DNA of 64,000 bases from Acidobacteriota bacterium (GCA_003223115.1 QHXW01000290.1:38209-102208); one strand, 5' to 3'. Counted from the stretch's first letter, positions 42,230-51,602 are shown. Program-made: numbers and translations. The notes: generated by a model not told the origin, from the sequence alone.

Positions 42230-45200
42230 GTGGATCTTCAATTTTTCCGAACGGGGCTATTGGTGTGCACTTTCGCGGCATGTGTTTTCGCGCAACGCGA
42301 TCTGGGGACCATCCTGGGTTCAGTCACAGATGCCAGCGGAGCGGCAGTCTCGGGAGCGAAGGTTACGATCACCGAAGACGCAACCGGCGTTGCATACAAT
42401 CTGGAGACCGATACAACAGGGAACTACATTCGTCCGTTGTTGAAGCCGGGGACGTACACCGTTGAAGGGGAGGCAGTCGGTTTCAAAAAAGCAATTCAGC
42501 GTAATGTGCTGCTCACCGCTGGCGACCGCATCGTCGCCAATCTGAATCTGCAGGTCGGCGAGATTACTCAGCAGGTCGAAGTCAGCGCAGAAGCGCCATT
42601 GTTGCAGACTGAGAGCACTGCGCTCGGAGCCGACCTCGGAACCAGGAGTCTCAGTGAACTGCCTCTGGGCGGCCAGCGTACGTTTACTTTCCTGGCGCGC
42701 TTGTCGCCGGGTGTGATACCTGCCGAGCCGGGCGCGCGCGACGCCGTGGGTGGCGGATTCTCGGCGAACGGGGTGCGCTCGAACGGTCAGAATAATTTTC
42801 TGCTGAATGGCGTCGACAACAACGTCAACGTGATTGATTTCCTGAATCAGACGGCATACGTGGTGGGTCCGTCGGTGGAGGCTATCGGCGAAATGCGCGT
42901 GCTGACCAACGGCTACAACGCCGAGTATGGCCGGGGCGCAGGCGGGGTTCTGAACGTCAATCTGAAGTCAGGCACCAACGATTTGCACGGCACGCTGTGG
43001 GAAATCCTGCAGAACGACAAGCTGGACGCTAATCGATGGGAATTCAATAAGGCGGGAAAACCGCGCGGGCCGTTCAAACAAAATCAATTCGGAGGCGCCG
43101 CCGGTGCCCCGATCATCAAGAACCGGTTTTTCATTTTCGGTGATTACCAAGGGACCCGAATCGCCTCCACGGGCGGCTCGATCCAAAACCTGGGCTACGG
43201 CGGGTTCTACACCATTCCGACTCAGGCGATGGTGAACGGCGATTTCTCCAGCTTACTCGGGCCTCAAATTGGCACGGACGCGCTAGGAAGGCCCATCCTG
43301 CAGGGACAGATTTACGATCCGACCTCGACGCGCACTGTGAACGGCCAACTCGTTCGTGATCCGTTTCCCGGAAATATCATTCCATCGAACAAGTTTGATC
43401 CCGCGGCGGCAAAGATGATGTCTCTGTTCCCGGCGACGAACCAACCCATACGCACGGGGAAGTACCCGCAGAACGATTACTTCACTTCAACCGCCGGCCA
43501 TCAGACTACCGACCAGGCTGATGTTCGCGCGGATTACCGGATCAGTGACAAGGACAGCGTTTTCGGTTCTCTGAGCTGGTCGAACCTGGACAAGCTCAAT
43601 GTGCCGCCATTTCCCGGTCTTCTCGACGGAAGTCCGTTCAACGCCGTTACGGAGGCAGACCTGGGGCGCAATGCCCAGCTCAGCTACACGCGCGTGTGGT
43701 CGCCGGCGATCATTTCGGAGACGCGCATTGGGTTCAGCCGCCTGGTCACGTCCCGCGTGGGCGCCAACCCGAATGTCGACGCCTTCAAGGCAGTGGGTAT
43801 CGGCGGGTACGACCCCACCGGTCCTCTGAACGGCGGCCTGCCGCAGTTCGGCATGGGGCGCTATTCCCAGATCGGAGCGAATGACTGGTTACCCTCCAAA
43901 GAGTACAGCAACGTCTGGGACTTTATCCAAAACGTAGCCATTTCCAAGCGCGCTCATGCCTTCAAGTTCGGGGCTGAATACCGTCCCATCAAATTCCCGT
44001 TTTTCCAGGTTCCGTACCCGCATGGAGAAATGAATTTCGGCCAGAACGAAACTGCGTATCCGTCGATTGCGAAAGACAGTAATAAGAACGCATTCAACGC
44101 GGACACGGGCGACGAGATGGCGTCATTGCTGCTGGGCCAAATTGGCGGAGGCCGCATCTCGACGACGAACTTTATCTCGTCGGAAAAACTCGGCTACGCT
44201 TTTTACGGCCAGGACGATTGGAAGGTCACGCCCAAGCTGACTGTGAACCTGGGCCTGCGCTATGAGCTGTTCTCTCCAATTTCGGAAAAGTTTGCGCGGC
44301 AATCGAATTTCGTTTTCGACAACCTCACTCTCTACATTCCCAGGGGCAAAGACCAAAACACTCCCTTACCGCCGAACTTCGCGACGGCGTTCCCGAATGT
44401 GCGCGTTTCGCGCGGTGAGGTTTCGAAATATCTGATTTCCTGGGACAAGAAAGATTTCGGCCCGCGGATCGGCTTGGCTTACAACGCAAGGCAGAACACC
44501 GTGCTCCGCGTGGGCTACGGAGTCTTTTACGGCGGCGAGGAAAACCAGGGCGGCAATCCGAACCGCGGCGAATCGGTGCCGTTCAACGAGTCGCCCAATC
44601 TGGATCGGCCTGCTGGCGTCGGCTCCTTTGACCCAAATCCGTTCTTTACGGGCGGTGTTTCCGGCGGTTATCCGGTCAATGTCTTTGACTTGCCTGCCCC
44701 GGTTTCGTTCCGCGGCGTCGCCACCGACTTCCGGAATTCGCTGGTTCACAAATGGAATTTCGCGATACAACAGCAACTGCCCTGGCAGATGGCGCTAGAG
44801 GTGGCATATGTCGGCAACCACCAGTCTCACCAGCTTTTCCAACCCGATCCGAATGCCTGTCCGAACTTAGGAACCACGGACTCCAAAATCAATTGTAATA
44901 AGCTGCGTCCGTTTCCTGGAATCGGCGGCATCTCGGGAACCGCGTCATTCGGCTACGGAAACTATCACGGGATGACGTCCAAGCTGGAGAAACGCTTCTC
45001 GCGCGGCCTCGAGTTCCTGACGTCTTACACCTACGGCCACGCTCTGGCCAACACCGGCACGACGTTGAGCGGCTCGAGCGGATTCGGCATTCCGAATCCA
45101 AGAAATTACGTCAGCGGCTACTCGAGCGCCGCCTGGGATGTGCGTCACAACTTCACTTCCGCGTTCCTCTGCGAGGTGCCTTTCGGCAGGGGGAAAGCAC

Positions 45201-45688
45201 ACGGGGGAAGTATGAGCAGGGCGCTCGATTCCATTGCAGGCAACTGGCAGATGAACGGCATTCTCACGCTGCACACCGGCTTCCCGTTCACGATTCGTTC
45301 GAATGGCTGCCAGGGCGTATGGAATGCCTGTCGCCCGGATCTGGTGCCGGGCAAGAACCCCAGCAACGCGCCCAGCGGCGGCCGCAGTCCCGATCACTGG
45401 TTCGACGTAACGGCTGTTGCGCCGCCCGCTCCGTTGTCCGGCGGCAATCTCGGTTTGCAGAGTAATTATGCACCGCCGGCGCGCACGCTCGATTTCTCAA
45501 TTTTCAAAGATTTTCCGATCGCCGAGCGTTGGAAGCTGCAGTTCAGGGCCGAGAGCTTCAATCTCGCTAATACGCCGCAATATGGCACGCCTGACAGAAA
45601 CCGTCAGGACAGCAACTTCGGGCAAGTGACCGACACCGTGTCGGGCAGCGAGCGCCACATTCAGTTCGCGCTCCGGCTGCAGTTCTGA
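42230..45688 (+). CDS. Oar-like TonB-dependent outer-membrane receptor with CarbopepD_reg domain
   Basis: About 1152 residues from a GTG at 42230, behind GGAGG at 42221-42225; the frame opens at 42077, but the extra residues are not signal-like. A signal peptide (TGLLVCTFAACVFAQ) is followed by a carboxypeptidase-regulatory-like beta domain (GTILGSVTDASGAAVSGAKV, residues about 25-105), a plug domain (about 110-270), and a large barrel ending in the aromatic terminus RHIQFALRLQF. This architecture is hugely expanded in Solibacter-type Acidobacteriota. Ligand is unknown; large carbohydrates, peptides or metal complexes are possible. No TonB or SusD partner gene is adjacent. Confidence 0.9.
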   Translation: MDLQFFRTGLLVCTFAACVFAQRDLGTILGSVTDASGAAVSGAKVTITEDATGVAYNLETDTTGNYIRPLLKPGTYTVEGEAVGFKKAIQRNVLLTAGDRIVANLNLQVGEITQQVEVSAEAPLLQTESTALGADLGTRSLSELPLGGQRTFTFLARLSPGVIPAEPGARDAVGGGFSANGVRSNGQNNFLLNGVDNNVNVIDFLNQTAYVVGPSVEAIGEMRVLTNGYNAEYGRGAGGVLNVNLKSGTNDLHGTLWEILQNDKLDANRWEFNKAGKPRGPFKQNQFGGAAGAPIIKNRFFIFGDYQGTRIASTGGSIQNLGYGGFYTIPTQAMVNGDFSSLLGPQIGTDALGRPILQGQIYDPTSTRTVNGQLVRDPFPGNIIPSNKFDPAAAKMMSLFPATNQPIRTGKYPQNDYFTSTAGHQTTDQADVRADYRISDKDSVFGSLSWSNLDKLNVPPFPGLLDGSPFNAVTEADLGRNAQLSYTRVWSPAIISETRIGFSRLVTSRVGANPNVDAFKAVGIGGYDPTGPLNGGLPQFGMGRYSQIGANDWLPSKEYSNVWDFIQNVAISKRAHAFKFGAEYRPIKFPFFQVPYPHGEMNFGQNETAYPSIAKDSNKNAFNADTGDEMASLLLGQIGGGRISTTNFISSEKLGYAFYGQDDWKVTPKLTVNLGLRYELFSPISEKFARQSNFVFDNLTLYIPRGKDQNTPLPPNFATAFPNVRVSRGEVSKYLISWDKKDFGPRIGLAYNARQNTVLRVGYGVFYGGEENQGGNPNRGESVPFNESPNLDRPAGVGSFDPNPFFTGGVSGGYPVNVFDLPAPVSFRGVATDFRNSLVHKWNFAIQQQLPWQMALEVAYVGNHQSHQLFQPDPNACPNLGTTDSKINCNKLRPFPGIGGISGTASFGYGNYHGMTSKLEKRFSRGLEFLTSYTYGHALANTGTTLSGSSGFGIPNPRNYVSGYSSAAWDVRHNFTSAFLCEVPFGRGKAHGGSMSRALDSIAGNWQMNGILTLHTGFPFTIRSNGCQGVWNACRPDLVPGKNPSNAPSGGRSPDHWFDVTAVAPPAPLSGGNLGLQSNYAPPARTLDFSIFKDFPIAERWKLQFRAESFNLANTPQYGTPDRNRQDSNFGQVTDTVSGSERHIQFALRLQF

Positions 45689-45855
45689 AAGCGCCATCGT
45701 GAGCAGGCTTCGTAGCGACGGGCTCGAAGCCGGAGAAAAGAAATCGCGGCACGCATGCCAGGCCATCCGGGCCTCGCGTTATCTATGCGCCTGATCCGCA
45801 ATCGTATGACAGGTCCCGGTCCGCCTGGCCGGTCTCACGCGATTTCTTGTAGCTT

Positions 45856-47526
45856 CTACGGTTTCGGCTCAGTGACTTTCAAGATCTGATCCGCAGCCAC
45901 GCCCTCGAGCTTCTGTACGATTCCGCTGAGCCAGTGAATTTCGAGCAGGCGCGCGCGGCGGTCCTGGCCCAGGCCGAAATGCACGCGCTTGTCGTTCGCC
46001 GAGAGATAGCTCGAGGCGCTCGAGACCATCGCAAACTGTTCCAAGCCCGATTCACCGACTAGTCGGATACGCGCGCCGATGCCGTCCCGGTTACTGGTGG
46101 AGCCGGTAGTGTCGATCAGCAGCCAGTGATTGCCATTCGCTCCCTGGTTGCGCAAGATCACAGCGGGCCTGTTGTTGCAGTTGACGGCAACATCGATAAA
46201 GCCGTCATTGTCCAGATCGCCGAACGCAACACCGCGGGCAGCACGCGGCTCGATCATGGCATCACCACTCTGGCGCGTGACGTCCTGGAATTTGCCGCTC
46301 ACGTTGCGCATCAGCAGGAAAGGCTCCAGATGGCGCAGGGTCGGCTGGGTCAGCTCGATGTTGTCCATGACGTGGCCCTGGCCGACGAACAAGTCTTTCC
46401 AGCCGTCGTTATCGTAATCGAAGAATTTCGTGCCCCATCCGGAATGCTGCAGGCTTATGCCGCCCACGCCCGTGGGCTGAGTGACGTACTCAAAGCCGGC
46501 TTTCACGTTGTGGAACAGCGCGTATTTCTGGCTGCCCAGCGCGTCGATAAAGACGTCTGGGAGGCCGTCATTATCGTAATCAGCAAAATCCAGGCCCATG
46601 CCGGCGAAGGTGTTGCCGTCCTCGTCGTAGGCCAGGCCGGATTTGAGACCGACCTCGGTGAATGTGCCGTCGCGATTATTTCGAAAAAGCTGCTGCGGAA
46701 AAGAATCGTTGGCGATCAGGATATCCGGCCAGCCATCTACGTCGAAATCATTCATGGCTACGCCCAGCCCTTTACCCGGAGACATCGCGATGCCGCACTT
46801 TTTCGAAACATCGTTAAAGCTGCCGTCGCCGTTGTTATGAAACACCAAGTGCGAAACGGCTTTGAACTGATCTGGGTGGCAGTAGGCGCGGTAACCCGGT
46901 TTGCGTGCGCCGCACCAGATGTTCGTTGCAAAATCCCAATCGAGATAGCGCGCGACAATCAGGTCGAGCCGGCCATCGCGATCGTAATCCACCCAGCACG
47001 CGCTGGTAGACCAGCCTGCGCCCGCCACGCCGGCTTTTTCGGTTACATCGGAGAACGAACCGTCACCGTTGTTGTGATACAGAATATTGCGGCCCAAGTT
47101 GGTGACGTAGATATCGGGCCGGCCGTCGTTATCGTAATCGCCTACCGCCACCCCCATCCCGTAGGAGTGACCGCGCAGGCCGGCTTTTTCAGTCACGTCA
47201 GTGAATGTGCCGTCGTGATTGTTGTGATAAAGACGGTTCCAGTAGCGCGGATCAGACTTGTCCGGCTGCTTGCCGGGCGGCATGGGATCTTCGAGCGCCG
47301 CGCCATTCACGAAGAAAAGATCAAGCCAACCGTCGCCATCGTAGTCCAGCATAGCCACGCCGCCGCACATGGATTCCGGCAGATACTTCTGCGAGGTCAG
47401 GCTGGCTTCATTCTTGAAAGTGATGCGTGAACGCGCGGTGATATCGGCGAAGGTGGGGAGCTTCGATTGCTGGCTGAACGCATGCCGCGCCAGCAGGGGT
47501 CCAAGAAAAAAATGACGGCGGGTCAA
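45856..47526 (-). CDS. CRTAC1-type FG-GAP repeat protein with ASPIC/UnbV domain (first)
   Basis: A 556-residue exported beta-propeller protein. The N-terminus TRRHFFLG is Tat-like. Many FG-GAP/VCBS repeats carry calcium-binding DxDxDG loops (DYDGDGWLD, DYDNDGRPD, DYDRDGRLD, DFDVDGWPD, DLDNDGF), and the C-terminal ASPIC/UnbV region is GIGARIRL..SYLSANDKRVHFGLG. Related proteins are abundant in Acidobacteriota and have no firmly known role. It shares architecture with the protein at 48982-50628. Confidence 0.9.
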   Translation of the reverse strand: MTRRHFFLGPLLARHAFSQQSKLPTFADITARSRITFKNEASLTSQKYLPESMCGGVAMLDYDGDGWLDLFFVNGAALEDPMPPGKQPDKSDPRYWNRLYHNNHDGTFTDVTEKAGLRGHSYGMGVAVGDYDNDGRPDIYVTNLGRNILYHNNGDGSFSDVTEKAGVAGAGWSTSACWVDYDRDGRLDLIVARYLDWDFATNIWCGARKPGYRAYCHPDQFKAVSHLVFHNNGDGSFNDVSKKCGIAMSPGKGLGVAMNDFDVDGWPDILIANDSFPQQLFRNNRDGTFTEVGLKSGLAYDEDGNTFAGMGLDFADYDNDGLPDVFIDALGSQKYALFHNVKAGFEYVTQPTGVGGISLQHSGWGTKFFDYDNDGWKDLFVGQGHVMDNIELTQPTLRHLEPFLLMRNVSGKFQDVTRQSGDAMIEPRAARGVAFGDLDNDGFIDVAVNCNNRPAVILRNQGANGNHWLLIDTTGSTSNRDGIGARIRLVGESGLEQFAMVSSASSYLSANDKRVHFGLGQDRRARLLEIHWLSGIVQKLEGVAADQILKVTEPKP

Positions 47527-47607
47527 CCTTCATTCTAACCGTGCTGCAGCCGCTGACTGCAGGCACGATGCGGCATTGTAATATAACCTTAATTCAACAG
47601 GTTCTGG

Positions 47608-47925
47608 ATGACTTCACTTGTGGTGCTTGTGTTATTCGCAACGGGTGCGGCGCAAAGTGCACCCCAGCCGCCGCAGAGCTCTCCGAAACAGAAATCGCTC
47701 ACCGCAACGATGACGACGGAACAGTCCCGCATCGTGAAGCTGGTGCATTTGGTCGCGGAATCGGGGCGTATTGTCGAGATCGCGACGTCACCGAGCGCGC
47801 GCGCAGATCCGCGGCCGCAGATTGCACCGGGAGCGCCGCCGCTGGTGAGCTTTCGCATGTTTGAGGGCCAGATGCGTCATCGCTTCAGCAATCTCGACCT
47901 GGTGATGGATGATGCCGGGCATTAA
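47608..47925 (+). CDS. Small secreted hypothetical protein
   Basis: A 105-residue frame with a short signal peptide (LVVLVLFATGAAQS), a Pro/Gln/Ser-rich segment, then a compact part (IVKLVHLVAESGRIVEIATS). The last 17 bp overlap the start of the TPR gene, so it may be the first gene of a small operon with the TPR and CRTAC1 genes. It could instead be a short upstream frame; no family is recognised. Confidence 0.5.
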   Translation: MTSLVVLVLFATGAAQSAPQPPQSSPKQKSLTATMTTEQSRIVKLVHLVAESGRIVEIATSPSARADPRPQIAPGAPPLVSFRMFEGQMRHRFSNLDLVMDDAGH

Positions 47926-48985
47926 GTCGCATCGCCGTTCCTGGCTGTGCCTAGTCGTTATTGCGGGCGCGCTTGTCGGGGGGCCGGCAGCAATTTTCGC
48001 CCAGACTCCCGATCCCGTTGCCAAGGGCATTGAGGAATTTCATCGCGGCCAGTACCAGGCGGCGCAAGCGACTCTCGAGCAGGCGCTTCAAACGAAACCA
48101 GCCGACCCCTACGCGCGTACTTTTCTGGCGCTGGCGCGAGCAGCCACCGGCGGATGCGGCACGGCCACCAATGCGCTGGCCGAGGCCTTCGCGAAAAACT
48201 CCGATGCGGATTTGCGGCGGCTCGCGGGACTGGCCTTGGCGCAGTGCCATCTTTCCCGAGGCCGTTTAGGTGAAGCGCTGCCCGTTGTCCTTGCCCTCGA
48301 GAAAGAATTCCCGGCCGACGCCGATGTACTCTACGAAGCCGCCAAGGTCCACATGAGAGCATGGAACGACATCCTCTATCGGCTGTTTCAAAACGCTCCG
48401 GCGTCATACCGTGTGAACCAGATCTCGGCCGAAATTTTCGAAATCCAGGCACGATACCCGGAAGCCGTGGCTGAGTATCGCAAGGCTGTCTCGTAGAATC
48501 CTACGGCATTGAACCTCCATTTCCGGCTGGGACGCGCGTTGCTGCTCGAATCGCATGCGGCCGAAGTGCTGGCTGAAGCGCGCAAGGAATTCGAGGCTGA
48601 GCTGAAGCTCAATCCTCAAGATGCCGTGGCGGAGTATGAAATCGGCCAGATTCTGCTCACCGAAAACAAACCCGCGGACGCCGGGCCGCACCTGGAACGA
48701 GCGGTGGCTCGAAGCCCTGATTTTCCGGAAGCGCTGATCTCGCTCGCTAAAATGCGCGCCGATTCAAGAAAATATGCCGATGCCATTCGCATGCTGGAAC
48801 ACGCGGTGGAGTTGCAGCCGCTGAACGAATCCGCGCATTACAACCTTATGCTTGCGTACCGGAACGCCGGCCGCGGCGACGACGCATTGCGCGAGAAGGC
48901 CGCCATCGACAAGCTCCAGCGCCCGCCTCAGGGAGAATTCACCGAGTTTCTCAAGAAGCTGGGTGAAAAGGCGCCCAGCCAGTGA
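47909..48985 (+). pseudogene. Secreted TPR protein gene interrupted by an in-frame TAG
   Basis: One continuous frame of 358 codons contains a single stop, TAG at 48494-48496. Before it are a signal peptide (residues 10-30) and TPR-like helices ending AVAEYRKAVS. After it the same frame continues NPTALNLHFRLGRALLLES, DAVAEYEIGQILL and ESAHYNLMLAYRNAGRGDDAL, ending at 48985. The TAG falls exactly where TPRs usually have Leu or a similar residue before NPxxxxLHFRLG. A TTG-to-TAG change, a sequencing error, or suppression could each explain it. The end overlaps the following CRTAC1 GTG start by 4 bp, so the two genes evolved as a pair. Confidence 0.8.
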
Positions 48986-50628
48986 AGCGGTTGGCCGCAC
49001 TGGTGGCGGCGGGCGTGTTTGCCGCACAGGACCCGCACCTTCCGGATTTCCAAAACGTCGCTGCTCAGGCCGGGCTCACCGAAGCGTTCCCGAACGGCGG
49101 AACAGAATCCAAGAAATTCATCGTTGAAACCACGGGCAGCGGCGCGGCTTTCATCGACTACAACAACGACGGTCTGCCGGATATTTTTCTCGTGTCCGGC
49201 TCCGGCGGCACCAATCGCCTGTATCGAAATGATGGCAACGGCCGCTTCACGGACGTCACCAAAGAAACAGGCCTGGCCAGCTCCGGCTGGGGCCAGGGTG
49301 TCTGCGCGGGAGATTTCGACAACGACGGTTTCACCGACGTTCTGGTCACGTATTGGGGCGGCCTGAAGCTCTACCGTAGTGTCGCGGGGCGCCGTTTTGA
49401 AGATGTTACGCGGCGCGCACACTTGAAGCAGGACCGGGTCCGCTACAACACCGGCTGCGCGTTCCTGGATTATGACAACGACGGTAAGCTTGATATTTTC
49501 GTGGCGAATTACGTGAAATTCGATTTCGCTACAACGCCCGCGCCAGGAGCGAATCCCTATTGCTGGTATCGCGACTTGGCGGTGAATTGCGGTCCGCGCG
49601 GCTTGCCATTCGATCGCAACATTCTCTATCACAACAATGGCGACGGCACATTCAGCGATGTGTCCGAGGCTTCGGGCGTCTCGAAACCCGATCAAAGTTA
49701 CTGCCTGGGCGTGCTGCCGGGCGATTTCAACGGGGACGGCCGCACCGACATTTACGTGGCCTGCGATCAAACTCCTTCACTGCTCTACATCAACCGCGGT
49801 GACGGGACATTTAGCGAAGAGGCTGTCCTGCGCGGCGCAGCGTTCGACGAAAACGGCAAGGCTATGTCAGGCATGGGCGTGACTTCAGGTGATTACGACG
49901 GCGACGGGCGGCCGGACATTTTCCGCAGCAACTTCTCCGACGAACGTGAGACGCTGTATCGTAACCGCGGCCCGGCGGAATTCGATGATGTTAGCCTGGC
50001 GGCCGGCATGGCTCACAACACGCGTTTTGTGGGATGGGGCTGCGGATTTTTCGATTTCGATAACGACGGCTGTAAGGATCTGCTGCTGGTGAACGGCCAC
50101 GTGTTTCCGGAGGTCGAGCGTCTCAAGATCGACATCCACTACAAAGACCGCGCCATTCTCTACCACAACAACGGGAAGGGCTCCTTCACCGATGTTTCCG
50201 AGCGCGCCGGAGCCGGAATCCTGGAGCGTCACGCGGCGCGCGGAGCCGCTTTCGCAGATTACGATAACGACGGATCGCTCGAGGTCCTGATCAACAATCA
50301 GAATGAAGCGCCGTCGTTGCTGAAGTCCACGCGCCAGCCGGAGGGTAACTGGGTGATCTTAAAACTGGAAGGCGCGACGTCAAACCGCAGCGCCATCGGC
50401 GCCCGGATTCATCTCACAGCAGGGGGCCGGACCCAAATCGATGAGGTGCGTTCGGGCGGCAGCTATCTTTCGCAAAACGATCTGCGGCTGCATTTCGGCC
50501 TGGGCGGCGCCGCCAAAATCGATCGCCTCGAAATCGCATGGCCTAGCGGTACGCGACAGACAGAGCGAGAACTGGAAGTTAACCGGGTGATCCGGATTCG
50601 CGAGGCGGTCCAGACCAGTTCTCACTGA
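48982..50628 (+). CDS. CRTAC1-type FG-GAP repeat protein with ASPIC/UnbV domain (second)
   Basis: A 548-residue secreted protein starting with GTG in a GTGA overlap with the TPR gene. A short signal-like N-terminus (RLAALVAAGVFAAQD) is followed by FG-GAP repeats with DYNNDGLPD, DFDNDGFTD, DYDNDGKLD, DFNGDGRTD and DYDGDGRPD loops, and the ASPIC/UnbV end is GARIHLTAGG..SYLSQNDLRLHFGLG. It probably works with the TPR protein. The 3' end overlaps a convergent MerP-like gene by 7 bp. Confidence 0.9.
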   Translation: MKRLAALVAAGVFAAQDPHLPDFQNVAAQAGLTEAFPNGGTESKKFIVETTGSGAAFIDYNNDGLPDIFLVSGSGGTNRLYRNDGNGRFTDVTKETGLASSGWGQGVCAGDFDNDGFTDVLVTYWGGLKLYRSVAGRRFEDVTRRAHLKQDRVRYNTGCAFLDYDNDGKLDIFVANYVKFDFATTPAPGANPYCWYRDLAVNCGPRGLPFDRNILYHNNGDGTFSDVSEASGVSKPDQSYCLGVLPGDFNGDGRTDIYVACDQTPSLLYINRGDGTFSEEAVLRGAAFDENGKAMSGMGVTSGDYDGDGRPDIFRSNFSDERETLYRNRGPAEFDDVSLAAGMAHNTRFVGWGCGFFDFDNDGCKDLLLVNGHVFPEVERLKIDIHYKDRAILYHNNGKGSFTDVSERAGAGILERHAARGAAFADYDNDGSLEVLINNQNEAPSLLKSTRQPEGNWVILKLEGATSNRSAIGARIHLTAGGRTQIDEVRSGGSYLSQNDLRLHFGLGGAAKIDRLEIAWPSGTRQTERELEVNRVIRIREAVQTSSH

Positions 50629-50939
50629 CGTACGCGGCCCGCTTGGTTCTTCTTGAGTTTGGCCTTGAAGGAACTGGTGCCGCGGGCTTCCCGCACAGTC
50701 TTCATCAAGTCATCCACTTTGCATTGGGCGGGATCGAACTTGACCACCGCTTCTTTCTTCTCATATGAGACTTGCGCCTGTTTGACGCACTTCACGGATT
50801 CCAGTGCAGACTGCATTGGCGGCGCGCAACCGCTTCAAGTCATGCCCGTGATCTCGAGAGTCACGGTTTCGAGTTTTTCCGCCCAGAGAGTTGCAGCAGC
50901 CAAGACGGCGACAGAGGCGAGCATCTTGCGCCAATTCAT
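50622..50939 (-). CDS. MerP-like heavy-metal-associated protein with TGA-encoded candidate selenocysteine
   Basis: Read through one TGA, the frame gives a 105-residue exported HMA-domain protein. A signal peptide (MLASVAVLAAATLWA, residues 6-20) is followed by ETVTLEITGMT, then TGA (codon 35, 50837-50835), then SGCAPPMQSALESVKCVKQAQVS-type helix and the beta-alpha-beta end EAVVKFDPAQCKVDDLMKTV. MerP and related HMA proteins have GMTCxxC; here the first Cys is the TGA, giving GMTUSGC if read as selenocysteine. Homology is continuous across the codon in one frame, and a SECIS-like hairpin follows at the right distance. Without readthrough only a 34-residue stub forms. It would bind a soft metal such as mercury or copper in the periplasm. 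It converges on the CRTAC1 gene. Confidence 0.8.
50801..50819 (-). promoter_or_regulatory. Candidate bacterial SECIS hairpin
   Basis: In the minus-strand mRNA, CCAAUGCA-GUC-UGCACUGG forms an 8-position stem with one A-C mismatch and a GUC loop, beginning 15 nt after the UGA and with its loop 23 nt after it. Bacterial SECIS elements sit within roughly this distance and have a G in a small apical loop. The apical part UGCAGUCUGCAC differs by one base from UGCAGGUCUGCAC of E. coli fdhF as I recall it. Confidence 0.75.
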
Positions 50940-51104
50940 TCAGGGATTCCCGGCCGTGGATTATAGCACCTGCCGCTCGAGGCCCGCGAGGAAATGAGGT
51001 GAAATGAGGTGAAATGTGATGATGCGGTGTCTATCGGTCCTCTCCTTGCTGATCCTTCCGGTGTGCCAGGGCCAATTCGAGGGCGCGGACATTAGAATAG
51101 AACG

Positions 51105-51602
51105 ATGTCAGGTGGCAGATTCAGAATTGCGATGGCGCTGCTTTTCATATGCATTTCGGCCGGCGCCCGAGGCGGAGATTCCAACATGGACCGCAGCACG
51201 TTGCGCGGTCTGAAAGCTGTAAAGGTAGTGGTGGACGCGGCAACTCCGGACATGGAGAGGATCGGCCTCACCCAGGATCATTTGCGAACAGATATCGAAG
51301 AGAAGCTGCGCGGCGCCGGAATCAACGTCAGCAACGATGCACAGGAATTTCTCGGACTCGGCATCTCGACCAGCCCGGCCCGTAGAGGTCCTCAGCCGGT
51401 ATCGATGGAACTTGCGGTGTATCAGGTTGTCCAGCTCAACCGGAATAAGACGACCAAGACGGTGGCTCCAACCTGGAGTTTACAGCGCGTGCTCTTGTTG
51501 CCGTCCAGACAGGTGGGCCGTATTGTCCCGCGTGCCATGGACGATCTAGTAAGTCAATTTATCCAGGCCTATCGCGAGGTGAATGCGGGAGCAGGGCCGT
51601 AG
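51105..51602 (+). CDS. Secreted hypothetical protein
   Basis: A 165-residue frame with a signal peptide (IAMALLFICISAGARG) and a mixed alpha/beta body: LKAVKVVVDAA, LTQDHLRTDIEEKLRGAGINVS, then MELAVYQVVQLNRN. The pattern of a helix after GLTxxxLxTDxExxLRxAGI recalls a widespread uncharacterised periplasmic family. No clear Shine-Dalgarno stands before ATG 51105. Short 10-bp tandem units (AAATGAGGTG, twice plus a variant) lie at 50993-51020. An overlapping frame at 51016-51213 also has a signal-like start, so the true gene start is not settled. Confidence 0.55.
   Translation: MSGGRFRIAMALLFICISAGARGGDSNMDRSTLRGLKAVKVVVDAATPDMERIGLTQDHLRTDIEEKLRGAGINVSNDAQEFLGLGISTSPARRGPQPVSMELAVYQVVQLNRNKTTKTVAPTWSLQRVLLLPSRQVGRIVPRAMDDLVSQFIQAYREVNAGAGP

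Noticed and set aside
46126..47430. 434-codon plus-strand frame opposite the first CRTAC1 gene
   Set aside because: An antisense shadow caused by the repetitive Asp/Gly-rich FG-GAP coding; no independent motifs.
48494..48496. TAG as pyrrolysine
   Set aside because: A TPR protein has no reason to use it and no pyl genes are visible; mutation or sequence error is simpler.
50622..50816. 64-residue HMA protein starting at ATG 50816 as the real gene
   Set aside because: It would lack the first strand, the metal loop and the signal peptide, all of which are encoded just upstream in the same frame across the TGA.
51016..51213. 65-codon frame with signal-like start and a GAGGTG upstream
   Set aside because: It overlaps the longer 51105-51602 frame and its second half is not protein-like; kept only as a doubt about the start of that gene.
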